Below, piece after piece: positions 23,882 through 32,267 of a stretch of 56,815 nt of DNA. A model generated the notes under the pieces. The model was not told the origin of the DNA, did not search any database, and saw only the letters and a program-made list of their open reading frames with translations. The stretch comes from Myxococcales bacterium (GTDB lineage: Bacteria; Myxococcota_A; Polyangia; Polyangiales; Ga0077539), in the NCBI GenBank assembly GCA_030652255.1, contig JAUSAZ010000146.1, positions 1 through 56,815 of the forward strand, read 5' to 3'. Position numbers and translations under genes: made by a program. Within the stretch, counting starts at the first letter, position 1; every line of letters starts with the position of its first letter.

Positions 23882-25768
23882 TCAGAACGCGACCCGCAGC
23901 GGCGTCGTGCTCTGCGCCGGCGTGGTCGCCCCGATGCCCAGCATGCCCGCGAGGTTCCACCCCCAGCACCAGACGGTGGTGCCGGTGCTGCGCGCGCAGG
24001 TGTGCCAGTAGCCCGCGCCGAGGTCCGTGATCCCCACCAGCGAGGTCATCAGCGGCGTCGCGCGGCTGACCGTGGTGCCGTCCCCGAGCTGACCGTTGGA
24101 GTTGTACCCCCAGCACGACACCCGCCCCGCCGCGAGCGCGCAGCCGTGGTGCATCCCGACCACCAGTCGCTCGACCCCGCGCAGCCCGATCACCGCCCTC
24201 GGCGAGCCCTGGTCGACCATCGTGCCGTCCCCGACCTGCCCATAGGTGTTGGCGCCCCAGCAGCGCACCGTGCCGTCGCCGAGCAGCGCGCAGGTGTGGG
24301 AGATCCCCGCCTCGATGGCGCGCACCCCGCTGAGCCCCGGCACCGTCGCCGGGGCGGCCATGGCGGTCCCGACGGTGCCGAGGCCGAGCTCGCCGTTGGC
24401 GTTGTCGCCCCAGCAGGCCACGGTGCCGTCCGAGCGCAGCGCGCAGGAGTGCCGGTTGCCGAGCGCGAGCTGCGTGACGCCCGAGAGGCCCGCCACCGCC
24501 AGCGGGCGGGCGTTGCAGTCCGTGCCGGTGCACGTGGCCCCGAGCTGCCGACGGTCGTTGAGGCCCCAGCAGCGCACCGCCCCGCCCGCGACCACGGCGC
24601 AGGCGTGCTTGTAGCCCGCGGCGACGGCGGTCACGCCCGTCAGACCGACCACCGGGACGGTGTCCATGCGGTCCGTGGTGCTGCCGTCGCCGATCTGCCC
24701 GGAGTCGTTGAGCCCCGCGCAGTGCAGCGTGCGGTCGCTGCGGATCACGCACCCGAAGTACTCCCCCGCCGCCAGCGCCAGCCCGTCGAAGGAGGGCGCG
24801 CGCACCGGCGACGGGGACCCGCCGGTCGTCGTGAAGGTCGTCTGGCCGTAGAAGTTGCCGCCCCAGCACCACGCGCGGGCGCTGTCGTCGAGCCAGCACG
24901 CGTGCACGTTGCCCTGGGCGAAGCGCGACGCGCCCGCGCACCCGTCATCGACGCTGCCGTTGCAGTCCTCGTCGACGGCGTTGCCGCAGACCTCGGCCGC
25001 CGCGGGCAGCACCTCGCCCGCGCAGGTGCTCCACGTCCCCGCGGTGCAGGTGCGGGTGCCCGCGCGGCAGGCCCCCACTGCCCGGGTCGCCGTCGGGCCG
25101 CTGTAGCAGGTGCTCGCGGCGAGGTCGTCCACCCGCCGGTCGCAGTCGTCGTCGAGGTTGTTGCAGGTCTCCGCCGCCGGGGTGCGCTCGCCCTCGCAGC
25201 GACCCGACCATCGCCCCGCGGCGCACTGCTCCACGCCGTCGGCGCAGGTGCCCACCAGCCTCGTCGCGGCAGGGCCCGTGTAGCAGAAGCGCGACGCGCC
25301 CGCGGCGCACTCGACCGGCGGCCCGGTGTCCACCACGCCCACGTCGCGAACGCCCGTGTCGCGAGGGCCCGTGTCCACCACACCCACGTCGCGAACGCCC
25401 GTATCGCGCGGTCCCGCGTCCACCACACCCACGTCGCGAACGCCCGTGTCCGGCACACCCACGTCGCGAGGGCCCGCGTCGAAGCCCGCGTCCGGCACGC
25501 CCACGTCGCGAGCGCCCGTGTCCGGCACACCTGCGTCGCGAGGGCCCGTGTCCAGCGCACCCACGTCGAAGCCCACGTCCGCCGCGCCGACGTCCGGCTC
25601 CTCGCCCGCGTCGTCGTCGGTCACCCTCGCGTCGTCGTCGGTCACCATCGCGTCGTCGCCGTCGAGGCTTCCCTCGGTGGCCCGGGCGCACGCGCCCACC
25701 ATGGTCAGCGCCGCGGCGAGCGCGAGGAGGGAGCGTCGGGGCGTGCGGTCGCGGCGGTCGGGGTACAT
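23882..25768 (-). CDS. RCC1-repeat surface protein with MopE-like motif and DVG-repeat linker
   Basis: The 628-residue product starts at ATG 25768 (MYPDRRDRTP). The signal ends TMVGAC, a lipobox. Residues 25-150 are a long linker of GVPDTG, RDVGV and RDTGV repeats. Then come ETCNNLDDDCDRRVDD and EVCGNAVDEDCNGSVDDG, MopE-like acidic Cys motifs thought to bind metal, with TCxxGxW-type segments between them. From about residue 275 there are seven RCC1-like blades (for example CALRSDGTVACWGDNANGEL), predicting a beta-propeller displayed on the cell surface. The role is likely binding or adhesion; this is inference from domains. Confidence 0.85.
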   Translation of the reverse strand: MYPDRRDRTPRRSLLALAAALTMVGACARATEGSLDGDDAMVTDDDARVTDDDAGEEPDVGAADVGFDVGALDTGPRDAGVPDTGARDVGVPDAGFDAGPRDVGVPDTGVRDVGVVDAGPRDTGVRDVGVVDTGPRDTGVRDVGVVDTGPPVECAAGASRFCYTGPAATRLVGTCADGVEQCAAGRWSGRCEGERTPAAETCNNLDDDCDRRVDDLAASTCYSGPTATRAVGACRAGTRTCTAGTWSTCAGEVLPAAAEVCGNAVDEDCNGSVDDGCAGASRFAQGNVHACWLDDSARAWCWGGNFYGQTTFTTTGGSPSPVRAPSFDGLALAAGEYFGCVIRSDRTLHCAGLNDSGQIGDGSTTDRMDTVPVVGLTGVTAVAAGYKHACAVVAGGAVRCWGLNDRRQLGATCTGTDCNARPLAVAGLSGVTQLALGNRHSCALRSDGTVACWGDNANGELGLGTVGTAMAAPATVPGLSGVRAIEAGISHTCALLGDGTVRCWGANTYGQVGDGTMVDQGSPRAVIGLRGVERLVVGMHHGCALAAGRVSCWGYNSNGQLGDGTTVSRATPLMTSLVGITDLGAGYWHTCARSTGTTVWCWGWNLAGMLGIGATTPAQSTTPLRVAF

Positions 25769-25803
25769 GGGCCGGGTCTCATACCCTCGGAGGCCCCCGC
25801 GCG

Positions 25804-26886
25804 TCACACCTCCGAGCGCACCATCCGCGGCCCGTCATCCCCTCCCGGGAAGGCCGCGTCCAACGCCGCGTCGAGCGCCGGCGACACCCCCGTGAGCACC
25901 ACCTGCGCGCGCGCCGCCGCCCCGCGGATCATCGCCGCCAGCGGGCCCAGCAGCGCCTCGGGCAGGTCGGCCTGCGCGGCGTCGATGACCAGCAGCGGCG
26001 CCGGCGACACCCCGCAGAGCATCGCCCCGCGCAGCAGCCACGCCACGGCCTCGTCGCTCATCGCCGCGAGCGGCGTCGCCCGCCCGTCGGCGTGGGCGAG
26101 CGCCACGGTCATCCAGCGCTCGTCCACCGCGGGGAAGCTCAGACCCTCCACGCTCGGGTCGAGCGCCCGCAGGCCCGCGAGCACCGGCGCCCGCAGGGCC
26201 TCGATGTCCCACAGGCTGTAGAGCGCGTTGGCCAGGTTGCGCCCGTCCGCCGACAGCCGATCGTGGAAGACCCGCTCGGCCTCGAAGCGCCGCGGCGCGC
26301 CCGCGGGCGACGGGTCGACGCGCCCGTGCCGGCGCCACCCCCCGAGGCGCTCGGCGTAGGGCTCCACCCGGGGGTCGCTCGCCAGCGCAGGAATGGCCCC
26401 GAGCGACGACATGTCCTCCGCCACCTGCACCACCTGCTCCTTCGGGGGGCGCTCGCCCGCCCGCGCGGCGCGCCTCGGCGACGGGGTGTACACCGCCCGC
26501 GAGCCCTGCCGCTCCAGCAGCTCCTTCAGCTCGAAGTCGTCGTCGAGCGTGAAGCGCTCGTATACGATGGCCCAGGCATTGTTCTGCTCGATGCGCTCGA
26601 GCAGCAGCTCGTAGCCGAAGCACAGGCTCTCGCCCTCGGCGGGACCGAGGCGGGCGAAGCAGCGGGTCTCGCCGAAGCCGTCGGTGAAGCGCTCCTTCGG
26701 GTGCGGGGGCTCGTCGGCGAAGCCCTCGGCGAAGGCGCTCCAGCCCCCGGCGGTGTTGGCGACGTGCATGGCGGCGGCGCAGAGGTCGTCGGCCCTCGGG
26801 CCGGAGAGCACGGTCACGTCGCCGGGCCGCCAGGACAGGGCATCGATGGAGCGGAATCCCTCGACGTCCAGCCGTAGCAGCCTCAC
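25804..26886 (-). CDS. RecF/AAA_21-like protein with lost Walker motifs
   Basis: The 360-residue product begins at GTG 26886, overlapping the biotin carboxylase stop as GTGA. The N-terminus LLRLDVEGFRSI with GDVTVLSGP is typical of RecF/OLD/SMC-like ATPases, where an N-G-x-G-K-S/T loop should follow. Here it reads RADDLCAAAM, with no Lys or Ser/Thr. Near the C-terminus the signature-like MSDEAVAWLLRGAMLCG and the Walker B strand PLLVIDAAQADLP are recognisable, but the D-E-P/A catalytic Glu is Ala. The protein is therefore probably unable to hydrolyse ATP but keeps the fold. Coupling to an acyl-CoA carboxylase subunit suggests a regulatory or scaffold role; this is inference. Confidence 0.75.
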   Translation of the reverse strand: MRLLRLDVEGFRSIDALSWRPGDVTVLSGPRADDLCAAAMHVANTAGGWSAFAEGFADEPPHPKERFTDGFGETRCFARLGPAEGESLCFGYELLLERIEQNNAWAIVYERFTLDDDFELKELLERQGSRAVYTPSPRRAARAGERPPKEQVVQVAEDMSSLGAIPALASDPRVEPYAERLGGWRRHGRVDPSPAGAPRRFEAERVFHDRLSADGRNLANALYSLWDIEALRAPVLAGLRALDPSVEGLSFPAVDERWMTVALAHADGRATPLAAMSDEAVAWLLRGAMLCGVSPAPLLVIDAAQADLPEALLGPLAAMIRGAAARAQVVLTGVSPALDAALDAAFPGGDDGPRMVRSEV

Positions 26887-28382
26887 GACCAGCGGCCCCG
26901 CTCGGCCATGACCCACGGCGACGGGCCGCGGGCCCCGCCCTGCTCGGCGGGCGCGCTGACGTTGCCCTCCAGCCGCGAGGCCGCGAGGGCGGTGGCGACG
27001 GCCCACGCCTCGGCGTCGTCGGGGGCGATCTCGGGGTAGCCCACGAGCTCGTCGCGGTAGCGGTCGATGAAGCCGGTGTCGTAGTCGCCCGCGATGAAGG
27101 CCGGGTGCGCCATCAGCCGCTGGTGGAAGGCGAGGTTGGTGCGGATGCCCGTCACCACGTACTCGCGCAGGGCGCGGGACATCTTGGCGACCGCGCGCGG
27201 CCGGTCGGGCGCCCACACGCTCAGCTTGGAGATGAGCGGGTCGTAGTAGCTGCTGATCTCGCAGCCCGCGTAGGCGCCGCCGTCGTCGCGCACGCCGGGC
27301 CCACCGGGCAGCCGGAGCTTCTCGATGCGCCCCGGCGACGGGAGGAAGCCGCTCGACGGGTCCTCGGCGTACACGCGGCACTCGATGGCGTGGCCGCGGC
27401 GCACGATGTCCTCCTGGCCGAAGCCGAGGGCCTGGCCGTGGGCGACGCGCACCATCTCGCGCACGAGGTCGAGGCCCGTGATGAGCTCCGTGACCGGGTG
27501 CTCCACCTGGAGCCGGGTGTTCATCTCCAGGAAGTAGAACTCCCCGTTTTCGCCAAGCAGGAACTCGAAGGTGCCCGCGGAGAAGTACCCCACGGCCTTG
27601 GCGCCGCGCACCGCGACCTCGCCCATGCGCTTGACGAGCTCGGCCGACACCGCGGGCGACGGCGCCTCCTCCACCACCTTCTGGTGCCGCCGCTGCACCG
27701 AGCAGTCGCGGTCGAAGACGTGCAGGAGGTTTCCCTGCTGGTCGCCCAGCACCTGGATCTCGACGTGCCGCGGCCGCACGATGGCCTTCTCCAGATACAC
27801 CGTGGCGTCGCCGAAGCTCTTGAGCGCCTCGCTCTGCGCGCGCTCGAAGGCCGCCGCGAGGTCTTCGGGGCGGTCGACGAAGCGCATCCCCTTGCCGCCG
27901 CCGCCCGACGCGGCCTTGAGCATCACGGGGTAGCCCACGCGCTCGGCGGCCACCATGAGCTCGTCGATGGTGCCGGGCTGCGCGCCCGGGACGATGGGCA
28001 CGCCCGCGGCGCTCATGAGGGCGCGGGCCGCGGGCTTGCTGCCCATCGCCCGCATCGCGCTCGCCGGCGGACCGATGAACACCACCCCCGCGCGGGTGCA
28101 CGCGTCGGCGAACTCGGGGTTCTCCGAGAGGAAGCCGTAGCCCGGGTGGATCGCCTCGGCGCCGGACTTCTTCGCGGCGTCGAGCACCTTGTCCATGTCC
28201 AGGTACGACTCGCGCGCGGGCGCCGGGCCGATGGGCCACGCCTCGTCGGCCATGCGCACGTGGAGCGCCGCGCGGTCGGCCTCCGAGTACACCGCCACCG
28301 CGGCGATGCCCATCTCGTGCAGCGTGCGGATCACCCGCACGGCGATCTCTCCCCGGTTGGCCACCAGCACCTTCTTGAACAT
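26883..28382 (-). CDS. accC: Biotin carboxylase, acyl-CoA carboxylase alpha subunit
   Basis: The 499-residue product starts at ATG 28382 (MFKKVLVANRGEIAVR). It carries the biotin carboxylase N-terminal fold, the ATP-grasp glycine loop KAASGGGGKGM near residues 160-170, EKAIVRPRHVEIQVLGD, FDRDCSVQRRHQK, and the catalytic EMNTRLQVEHPVTE region. The C-terminal biotin carboxylase domain is complete (RVYAEDP, FLPSPG). About 45 extra residues after it lack a biotin-attachment Lys motif, so biotin carrier and carboxyltransferase are encoded elsewhere. It carboxylates carrier-bound biotin with ATP and bicarbonate. Its stop overlaps the start of the RecF-like gene. Confidence 0.93.
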   Translation of the reverse strand: MFKKVLVANRGEIAVRVIRTLHEMGIAAVAVYSEADRAALHVRMADEAWPIGPAPARESYLDMDKVLDAAKKSGAEAIHPGYGFLSENPEFADACTRAGVVFIGPPASAMRAMGSKPAARALMSAAGVPIVPGAQPGTIDELMVAAERVGYPVMLKAASGGGGKGMRFVDRPEDLAAAFERAQSEALKSFGDATVYLEKAIVRPRHVEIQVLGDQQGNLLHVFDRDCSVQRRHQKVVEEAPSPAVSAELVKRMGEVAVRGAKAVGYFSAGTFEFLLGENGEFYFLEMNTRLQVEHPVTELITGLDLVREMVRVAHGQALGFGQEDIVRRGHAIECRVYAEDPSSGFLPSPGRIEKLRLPGGPGVRDDGGAYAGCEISSYYDPLISKLSVWAPDRPRAVAKMSRALREYVVTGIRTNLAFHQRLMAHPAFIAGDYDTGFIDRYRDELVGYPEIAPDDAEAWAVATALAASRLEGNVSAPAEQGGARGPSPWVMAERGRWS

Positions 28383-28483
28383 GGCGACGGGTGTTCGCAC
28401 GGAACCCCACGGCGCCGCAACGACGACCCGCGCAGCATGGTGCGGTTGGCTCATCGGGGGCCATTGGGAATACACTCGAAGTG

Positions 28484-29488
28484 ATGGTCACTCGCTCGAG
28501 AGATCAACCGGAACACTTCGTCGCCCGACTCACCGATGCGTGCGTCGCCTGGAAGGCACGCGAAGGCATTGCCGACCACGGGAAGCACCGCGAACGCGAA
28601 TACCCGCACATTCTTCCCCCCGACGAGGAGGACCGCGGAGTCTGGCCGTCGCTGCGTCCCATGCTCGGGATGCAACTCCCGACGAGGTTGCGGCACGCCG
28701 GGTTCGGCAATCTCAAGAGCAGCCAGACGTTCGCGGTCAACGTCCTCGGCGGACTCGATCACGCAGGACTGCTCGCGCTCGCGCTCGAACGTCGGCTCGG
28801 GCGTCCTCGGGGGTCGTTCGAGGTCGAGCGAGTCCGCTTCGAGTACGCGCCCGAAGCGATGCGTGACGTGCTGGGCGAGAAGGGCAGGCACTCGACCCAG
28901 ATCGACGCCGTGGTGTGGCTCCGCGAGGGCGCCCGACGCATCGCGCTCGTGACCGAAGTGAAGCTGACCGAGTCGGCGTTTGGCGGTTGTCGCGGCCCCA
29001 CGGCGAAGGACAACCCTCCTACGCGCCGGGAGGTGTGCACGGGTCACGGCGACCGCCGACTGTCCGACTGCTACCTTCACCACGGCCAGTACCAACGGCG
29101 CTACCTCCATCACGCCAGCGCGTACGCCCGGCTCGGCGCGGCGCTCGGCAACGGCGGCTGCCCGCTCCGTGCGGACGGCTACCAGATCGCACGCAACCTC
29201 ATCGTCGCGGCCTGGCTCGCGGGAGGACTGGCTCCCGACGAGGCGCCGCCGCCGGCCGGAGACGCAGTCGACGAGGCCGTGTTCATGGTGCTCTCCGCGG
29301 CGGAGACGCCCGCGCTGCACGGCCAGGTCCTCGCATCGCTGGGGCCGGGACCGTCGGTTCGGCTCTCGGCTCTCGGCGCGCGGTGGCTCGACGCGGCGAA
29401 GCTCGTCGCGTCCGTCGCCGCCGAACCGAGGGCCCGCGCGCTAACCGATTGGCTCGCGCTCCGCTACCCGCCCGTTTTCGCGCCCTGA
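28484..29488 (+). CDS. Putative PD-(D/E)XK endonuclease (PGN_0703-like)
   Basis: The 334-residue product starts at ATG 28484 (or GTG 28481). The segment LKSSQTFAVNVLGG, the FEVERVRFEY strand, TQIDAVVWL with D141, and ALVTEVKLTES with E158 and K160 form a PD-(D/E)XK nuclease core. Cys and His residues cluster after the core (CRGP, EVCTGHGD, CYLHHGQYQRRYLHH), perhaps a metal site. The order resembles the PGN_0703 family of putative restriction endonucleases. No methyltransferase is adjacent, so a classic restriction-modification unit is not visible. Its stop codon is the first base triplet of palindromic element copy 2. Confidence 0.65.
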   Translation: MVTRSRDQPEHFVARLTDACVAWKAREGIADHGKHREREYPHILPPDEEDRGVWPSLRPMLGMQLPTRLRHAGFGNLKSSQTFAVNVLGGLDHAGLLALALERRLGRPRGSFEVERVRFEYAPEAMRDVLGEKGRHSTQIDAVVWLREGARRIALVTEVKLTESAFGGCRGPTAKDNPPTRREVCTGHGDRRLSDCYLHHGQYQRRYLHHASAYARLGAALGNGGCPLRADGYQIARNLIVAAWLAGGLAPDEAPPPAGDAVDEAVFMVLSAAETPALHGQVLASLGPGPSVRLSALGARWLDAAKLVASVAAEPRARALTDWLALRYPPVFAP

Positions 29489-29787
29489 CCCTAGGCCCAC
29501 GCGAGGTGCCTCCGCGCTCGCCGGGGGGCTGCGGGGTGCGCGTGCGGCGGGGCAGAAGAACCGCAAGGGTCGCAAGGGTCGCAAGGAAGAAACCGCCTGG
29601 GCGGGTCAGAGCTACCTCGTGTTGGAGAGTGGCATCGCTCCTGGACGCTCTCGCGAGTCCGAGGCGTCTGCGCCGGCAGAAGTCTCCCTTGCGATCCTTG
29701 CGACCCTTGCGGTTCTTCTCCCCCTCCGCACGCGCACCCCGCAGCCCCCCAGCGAGCGCGGAGGTACCTCGCGTGAGCCCAGGGTCA
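29486..29787. repeat. Large palindromic element, copy 2
   Basis: Inverted arms of about 101 bp lie at 29486-29586 and 29687-29787 and match at about 94 positions, around a loop of about 100 bp. The ends are TGACCC on both strands, and these TGA triplets are the stop codons of the nuclease gene (left) and of the Rpn remnant (right). The arms share CCACGCGAGGTGCCTCCGCG, GAGAAGAACCGCAAGG-like sequence and GGGTCGCAA units with copy 1. The loop also matches copy 1 from GGCATCGCTCC (29631) onward, in the same orientation. It could act as a bidirectional terminator. Confidence 0.8.
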
Positions 29788-30093
29788 GCGCAGCACGTCC
29801 GCGATCGAGGTCGCCGCGATGGCGCGCACGATCCACTCCTCGAGGTGGGCGAAGTCGGTCTCGGCGACGATTCTCGCGCGGGTCGCGCCCGTCGACGCCG
29901 ATGGCTCTCGCCGCCAGCACCGCCAGCAGCGACGCAGCCCGACCGGAGACTATGCCGTGCGCCTCGCCACGCGCCTCGCGGTCGGCGAGTTCACGCTCGA
30001 TGACCCGGGTGTTGGCAGCGAGCAGTGGCCGCGCGACGGGGTCGTCTGCAGCGACGCGGTCGACCAGCGCACTCACGGGGAGAGGGACCCCCC
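29785..30093 (-). pseudogene. Frameshifted Rpn/DUF4351-like C-terminal remnant
   Basis: On the minus strand the frame gives ALVDRVAADDPVARPLL, IERELADREARGEAHG and LLAVLAARAIGVDG, then shifts near 29890. The other frame continues ARIVAETDFAHLEEWIV and ends TSIADVLR at the TGA 29787-29785. Removing one G from the GGG run at about 29888-29890 joins them. The joined tail parallels the C-terminus of the protein at 1-453 (GEARGEAR, RRRGFVV, ERWADLAL, SLDAVFADD). There is no start or catalytic domain, so it is a decayed fragment, or one affected by a sequencing error, just after the alcohol dehydrogenase stop. Confidence 0.55.
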
Positions 30094-30099
30094 GATGGG

Positions 30100-31101
30100 T
30101 CACACGTCGAGGATGATCCGCATCCGGGCGCGGCCCTCGCGCACGCTGGCGATGGCCTCGTTGGCCCGCGCGAGGGGCATCCGCTCGGTGATGGGGGCGA
30201 TGGCGTGCTCGGCCGCGAAGGAGAGCATCCGGCGCATCGTCGCGGGGCTGCCGATGACGCTCCCGGTGATCTTCTTCTGCTCGTCGAGCAGCGGGTCGAC
30301 GCCCACCCGCAGGGCCTCGCTCGGCACGCCGATGAGGCAGAGGGTGCCCTCCAGGTCGAGCACCTTCATCCACGCGTCCCAGTCGAGCGAGACGTGGGTG
30401 GTCACCAGCAGCAGGTCGACCGCGTCGCGGGGGAGCGCGCCCCGCGCGTCGACGAGCTCGCGCGCCCCGAGGGAGGTCGCGAGCGCGCGCTTGTTGAGGT
30501 CCGGGTCGAAGGCGATCACCTCGGCCCCGAGGGCCGACGCGAAGCGCACCGCGAGGTGCCCGAGGCCCCCGACGCCCACCACCCCGACGCGCACGCCCGC
30601 CTTCACGCCGAGGCGCTCCATCGGCGAGAACACCGTGAGCCCCGCGCAGAGCAGCGGCGCCGCGGTGGCCGGGTCGAGCGTGGGCGGCAGCTCGAAGGCG
30701 AAGCGCGAGTCGACCTGGATGTGCGTGGCGAAGCCCCCCTGGCGGCCCACGCAGGTGCGCCGCTTGCCACCCGTGCACAGGTGCTCCCGGCCGGAGGCGC
30801 AGGCAGGGCAATGACCGCAGGCCCCGCACTGCCAGCCCACGCCGACGAGGGCCCCGACGGCGAGCGAGGCGTCGGGGCCACGCGCGACCACCCGGCCCAC
30901 CACCTCGTGGCCGGGCACCAGCGGGCGGGCGACCTCGCCCCAGTCGCCGTCGAGCAGGTGCACGTCGCTGTGACACACCGAGCAGTGCGCGACCTCGATC
31001 TCGACGTCGTGGCCCGTCGGCGCGCCGGGGTGGGGGAGCTCGATCGCCTGGAGGGACTCGCGCGGGCCGCGCTGCGCGTACGCGTGGATGGTGCTGGACA
31101 T
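30100..31101 (-). CDS. Zinc-dependent alcohol dehydrogenase (YahK/cinnamyl-type)
   Basis: The 333-residue medium-chain dehydrogenase has the catalytic zinc ligands in CSVCHSD (Cys and the following His) and GHEVVGRVV. The structural zinc site is CGACGHCPACASGREHLC. The NAD(P)-binding Rossmann motif VGVVGVGGLGHLAVRFA is near residues 176-192. This order and length match the YahK/AdhC-type aldehyde reductases that interconvert aldehydes and primary alcohols with NAD(P)H. The start is ATG 31101. It diverges from the TPR gene at 31200. Confidence 0.92.
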   Translation of the reverse strand: MSSTIHAYAQRGPRESLQAIELPHPGAPTGHDVEIEVAHCSVCHSDVHLLDGDWGEVARPLVPGHEVVGRVVARGPDASLAVGALVGVGWQCGACGHCPACASGREHLCTGGKRRTCVGRQGGFATHIQVDSRFAFELPPTLDPATAAPLLCAGLTVFSPMERLGVKAGVRVGVVGVGGLGHLAVRFASALGAEVIAFDPDLNKRALATSLGARELVDARGALPRDAVDLLLVTTHVSLDWDAWMKVLDLEGTLCLIGVPSEALRVGVDPLLDEQKKITGSVIGSPATMRRMLSFAAEHAIAPITERMPLARANEAIASVREGRARMRIILDV

Positions 31102-31199
31102 CTCTGGTGGGGCGGGAGGGTACCCGACCCCGGGGCCCCTGGGCGATGGGATCTCGCGCGGGGTGGTTGCCGGGGGGCGTCTCTGCTACGACACGGCGC

Positions 31200-32267
31200 A
31201 TGACGCCAGCGGAGGTCGCAGAGAGGCACCGCAAGCGCGCCCGGGTCGCCCTCGACCTCGGGCGCTACGACGCCGCCGAGCGCGAGGCCCGCGCGGCCCT
31301 CGGCGCCGCGCCCACGGACGCCGACTCCCTGGTGCTGCTCACCCGCGCGCGCCTCGGCGCCGGGCGCTACGAGCCCGCCTGGGAGTCCGCCCAGGCCGCC
31401 GTGAGCGCCGCGCCCGACCGCGGGTACGCCCACTACCTGGCCGGGTTTACCCTCCAGTGTATGGGCCGCTTCGCCGACGCCCTGCCCCACGTCGACCGCG
31501 CGCTGGCCCAGGAGCCCGACTTCGCCCGCTACCACATCCGCCGCGCGCTCAGCCTCGTCGAGGTGGCCCGCGCCGACGAGGCCACCGCGGCCATCGACCG
31601 CGCGCTCTCGCTCGACCCCAACGACGGCGTGGTGCTCGAGATGGCCGCCCGGGTGCTCGGCACCCTCAAGGACTACGACCGCGCCGAGGCCCTCACCCGC
31701 GAGCTCATCAAGCTCGAGCCCGCCAACGCCGCGGGCTTCGGCCGCCTCGCCTGGCTGCTCACCGAGCGACGGCGCTTCCCCGAGGCCGCCGAGGCCGCCC
31801 GCGAGGCCATCCGCCTCGACCCCAACCACTACGCCGCGTGGGCCAACCTCGGGTACGCCGCGCTCGAATTGCACCTGTACGGCGAGGCCGAGTCGGCCAG
31901 CCGCGAGGCGCTGCGCATCCGCCCGGGGCTCCAGTCGGCGATGACCAACCTCGTGGTCGCGCTTCGCGAGCGCGGGGCCCTCGACGAGGCCGCCGAGCTG
32001 CTCGCCCAGTGCCGGGCGCGCGACGCGTCCAACCGATCCTTCGAGAAGCAGCTCTCCGAGGTGCAGCTCGCCATCGCCACGCGCGACCGGGTGCGCCTCT
32101 TCGACCGCATCGCGGTCACCGCCGTCGCCTTCGCGGTCACCGTCGCGGTGGCCCTCTACGACGGCCGCATCGGCCTCGCGGTGGGCGTGCTCGCCCTCAT
32201 CGCCACCGTCATCGCGTGGCGCGTGGGGCGCTCGAAGCCCGCACCGCCGCCCGCGCTGGATCGGTGA
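31200..32267 (+). CDS. TPR protein with C-terminal membrane hairpin
   Basis: The 355-residue product starts at ATG 31200 (MTPAEVAERHRKRAR). About eight tetratricopeptide repeats fill residues 5-285 (for example YDAAEREARAALGAAPTDAD and PNHYAAWANLGYAALELH). Two hydrophobic segments follow at about 302-340 (IAVTAVAFAVTVAVALYD and IGLAVGVLALIATVIAW), anchoring the TPR array on the cytoplasmic face of the membrane. No enzymatic domain is present. The last 59 bp overlap the convergent tetR gene. Confidence 0.85.
   Translation: MTPAEVAERHRKRARVALDLGRYDAAEREARAALGAAPTDADSLVLLTRARLGAGRYEPAWESAQAAVSAAPDRGYAHYLAGFTLQCMGRFADALPHVDRALAQEPDFARYHIRRALSLVEVARADEATAAIDRALSLDPNDGVVLEMAARVLGTLKDYDRAEALTRELIKLEPANAAGFGRLAWLLTERRRFPEAAEAAREAIRLDPNHYAAWANLGYAALELHLYGEAESASREALRIRPGLQSAMTNLVVALRERGALDEAAELLAQCRARDASNRSFEKQLSEVQLAIATRDRVRLFDRIAVTAVAFAVTVAVALYDGRIGLAVGVLALIATVIAWRVGRSKPAPPPALDR

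Noticed and set aside
25321..25600. Repeat array resembling CRISPR or a minisatellite
   Set aside because: It is the DVG/DTG linker coding part of the RCC1 protein, in frame throughout.
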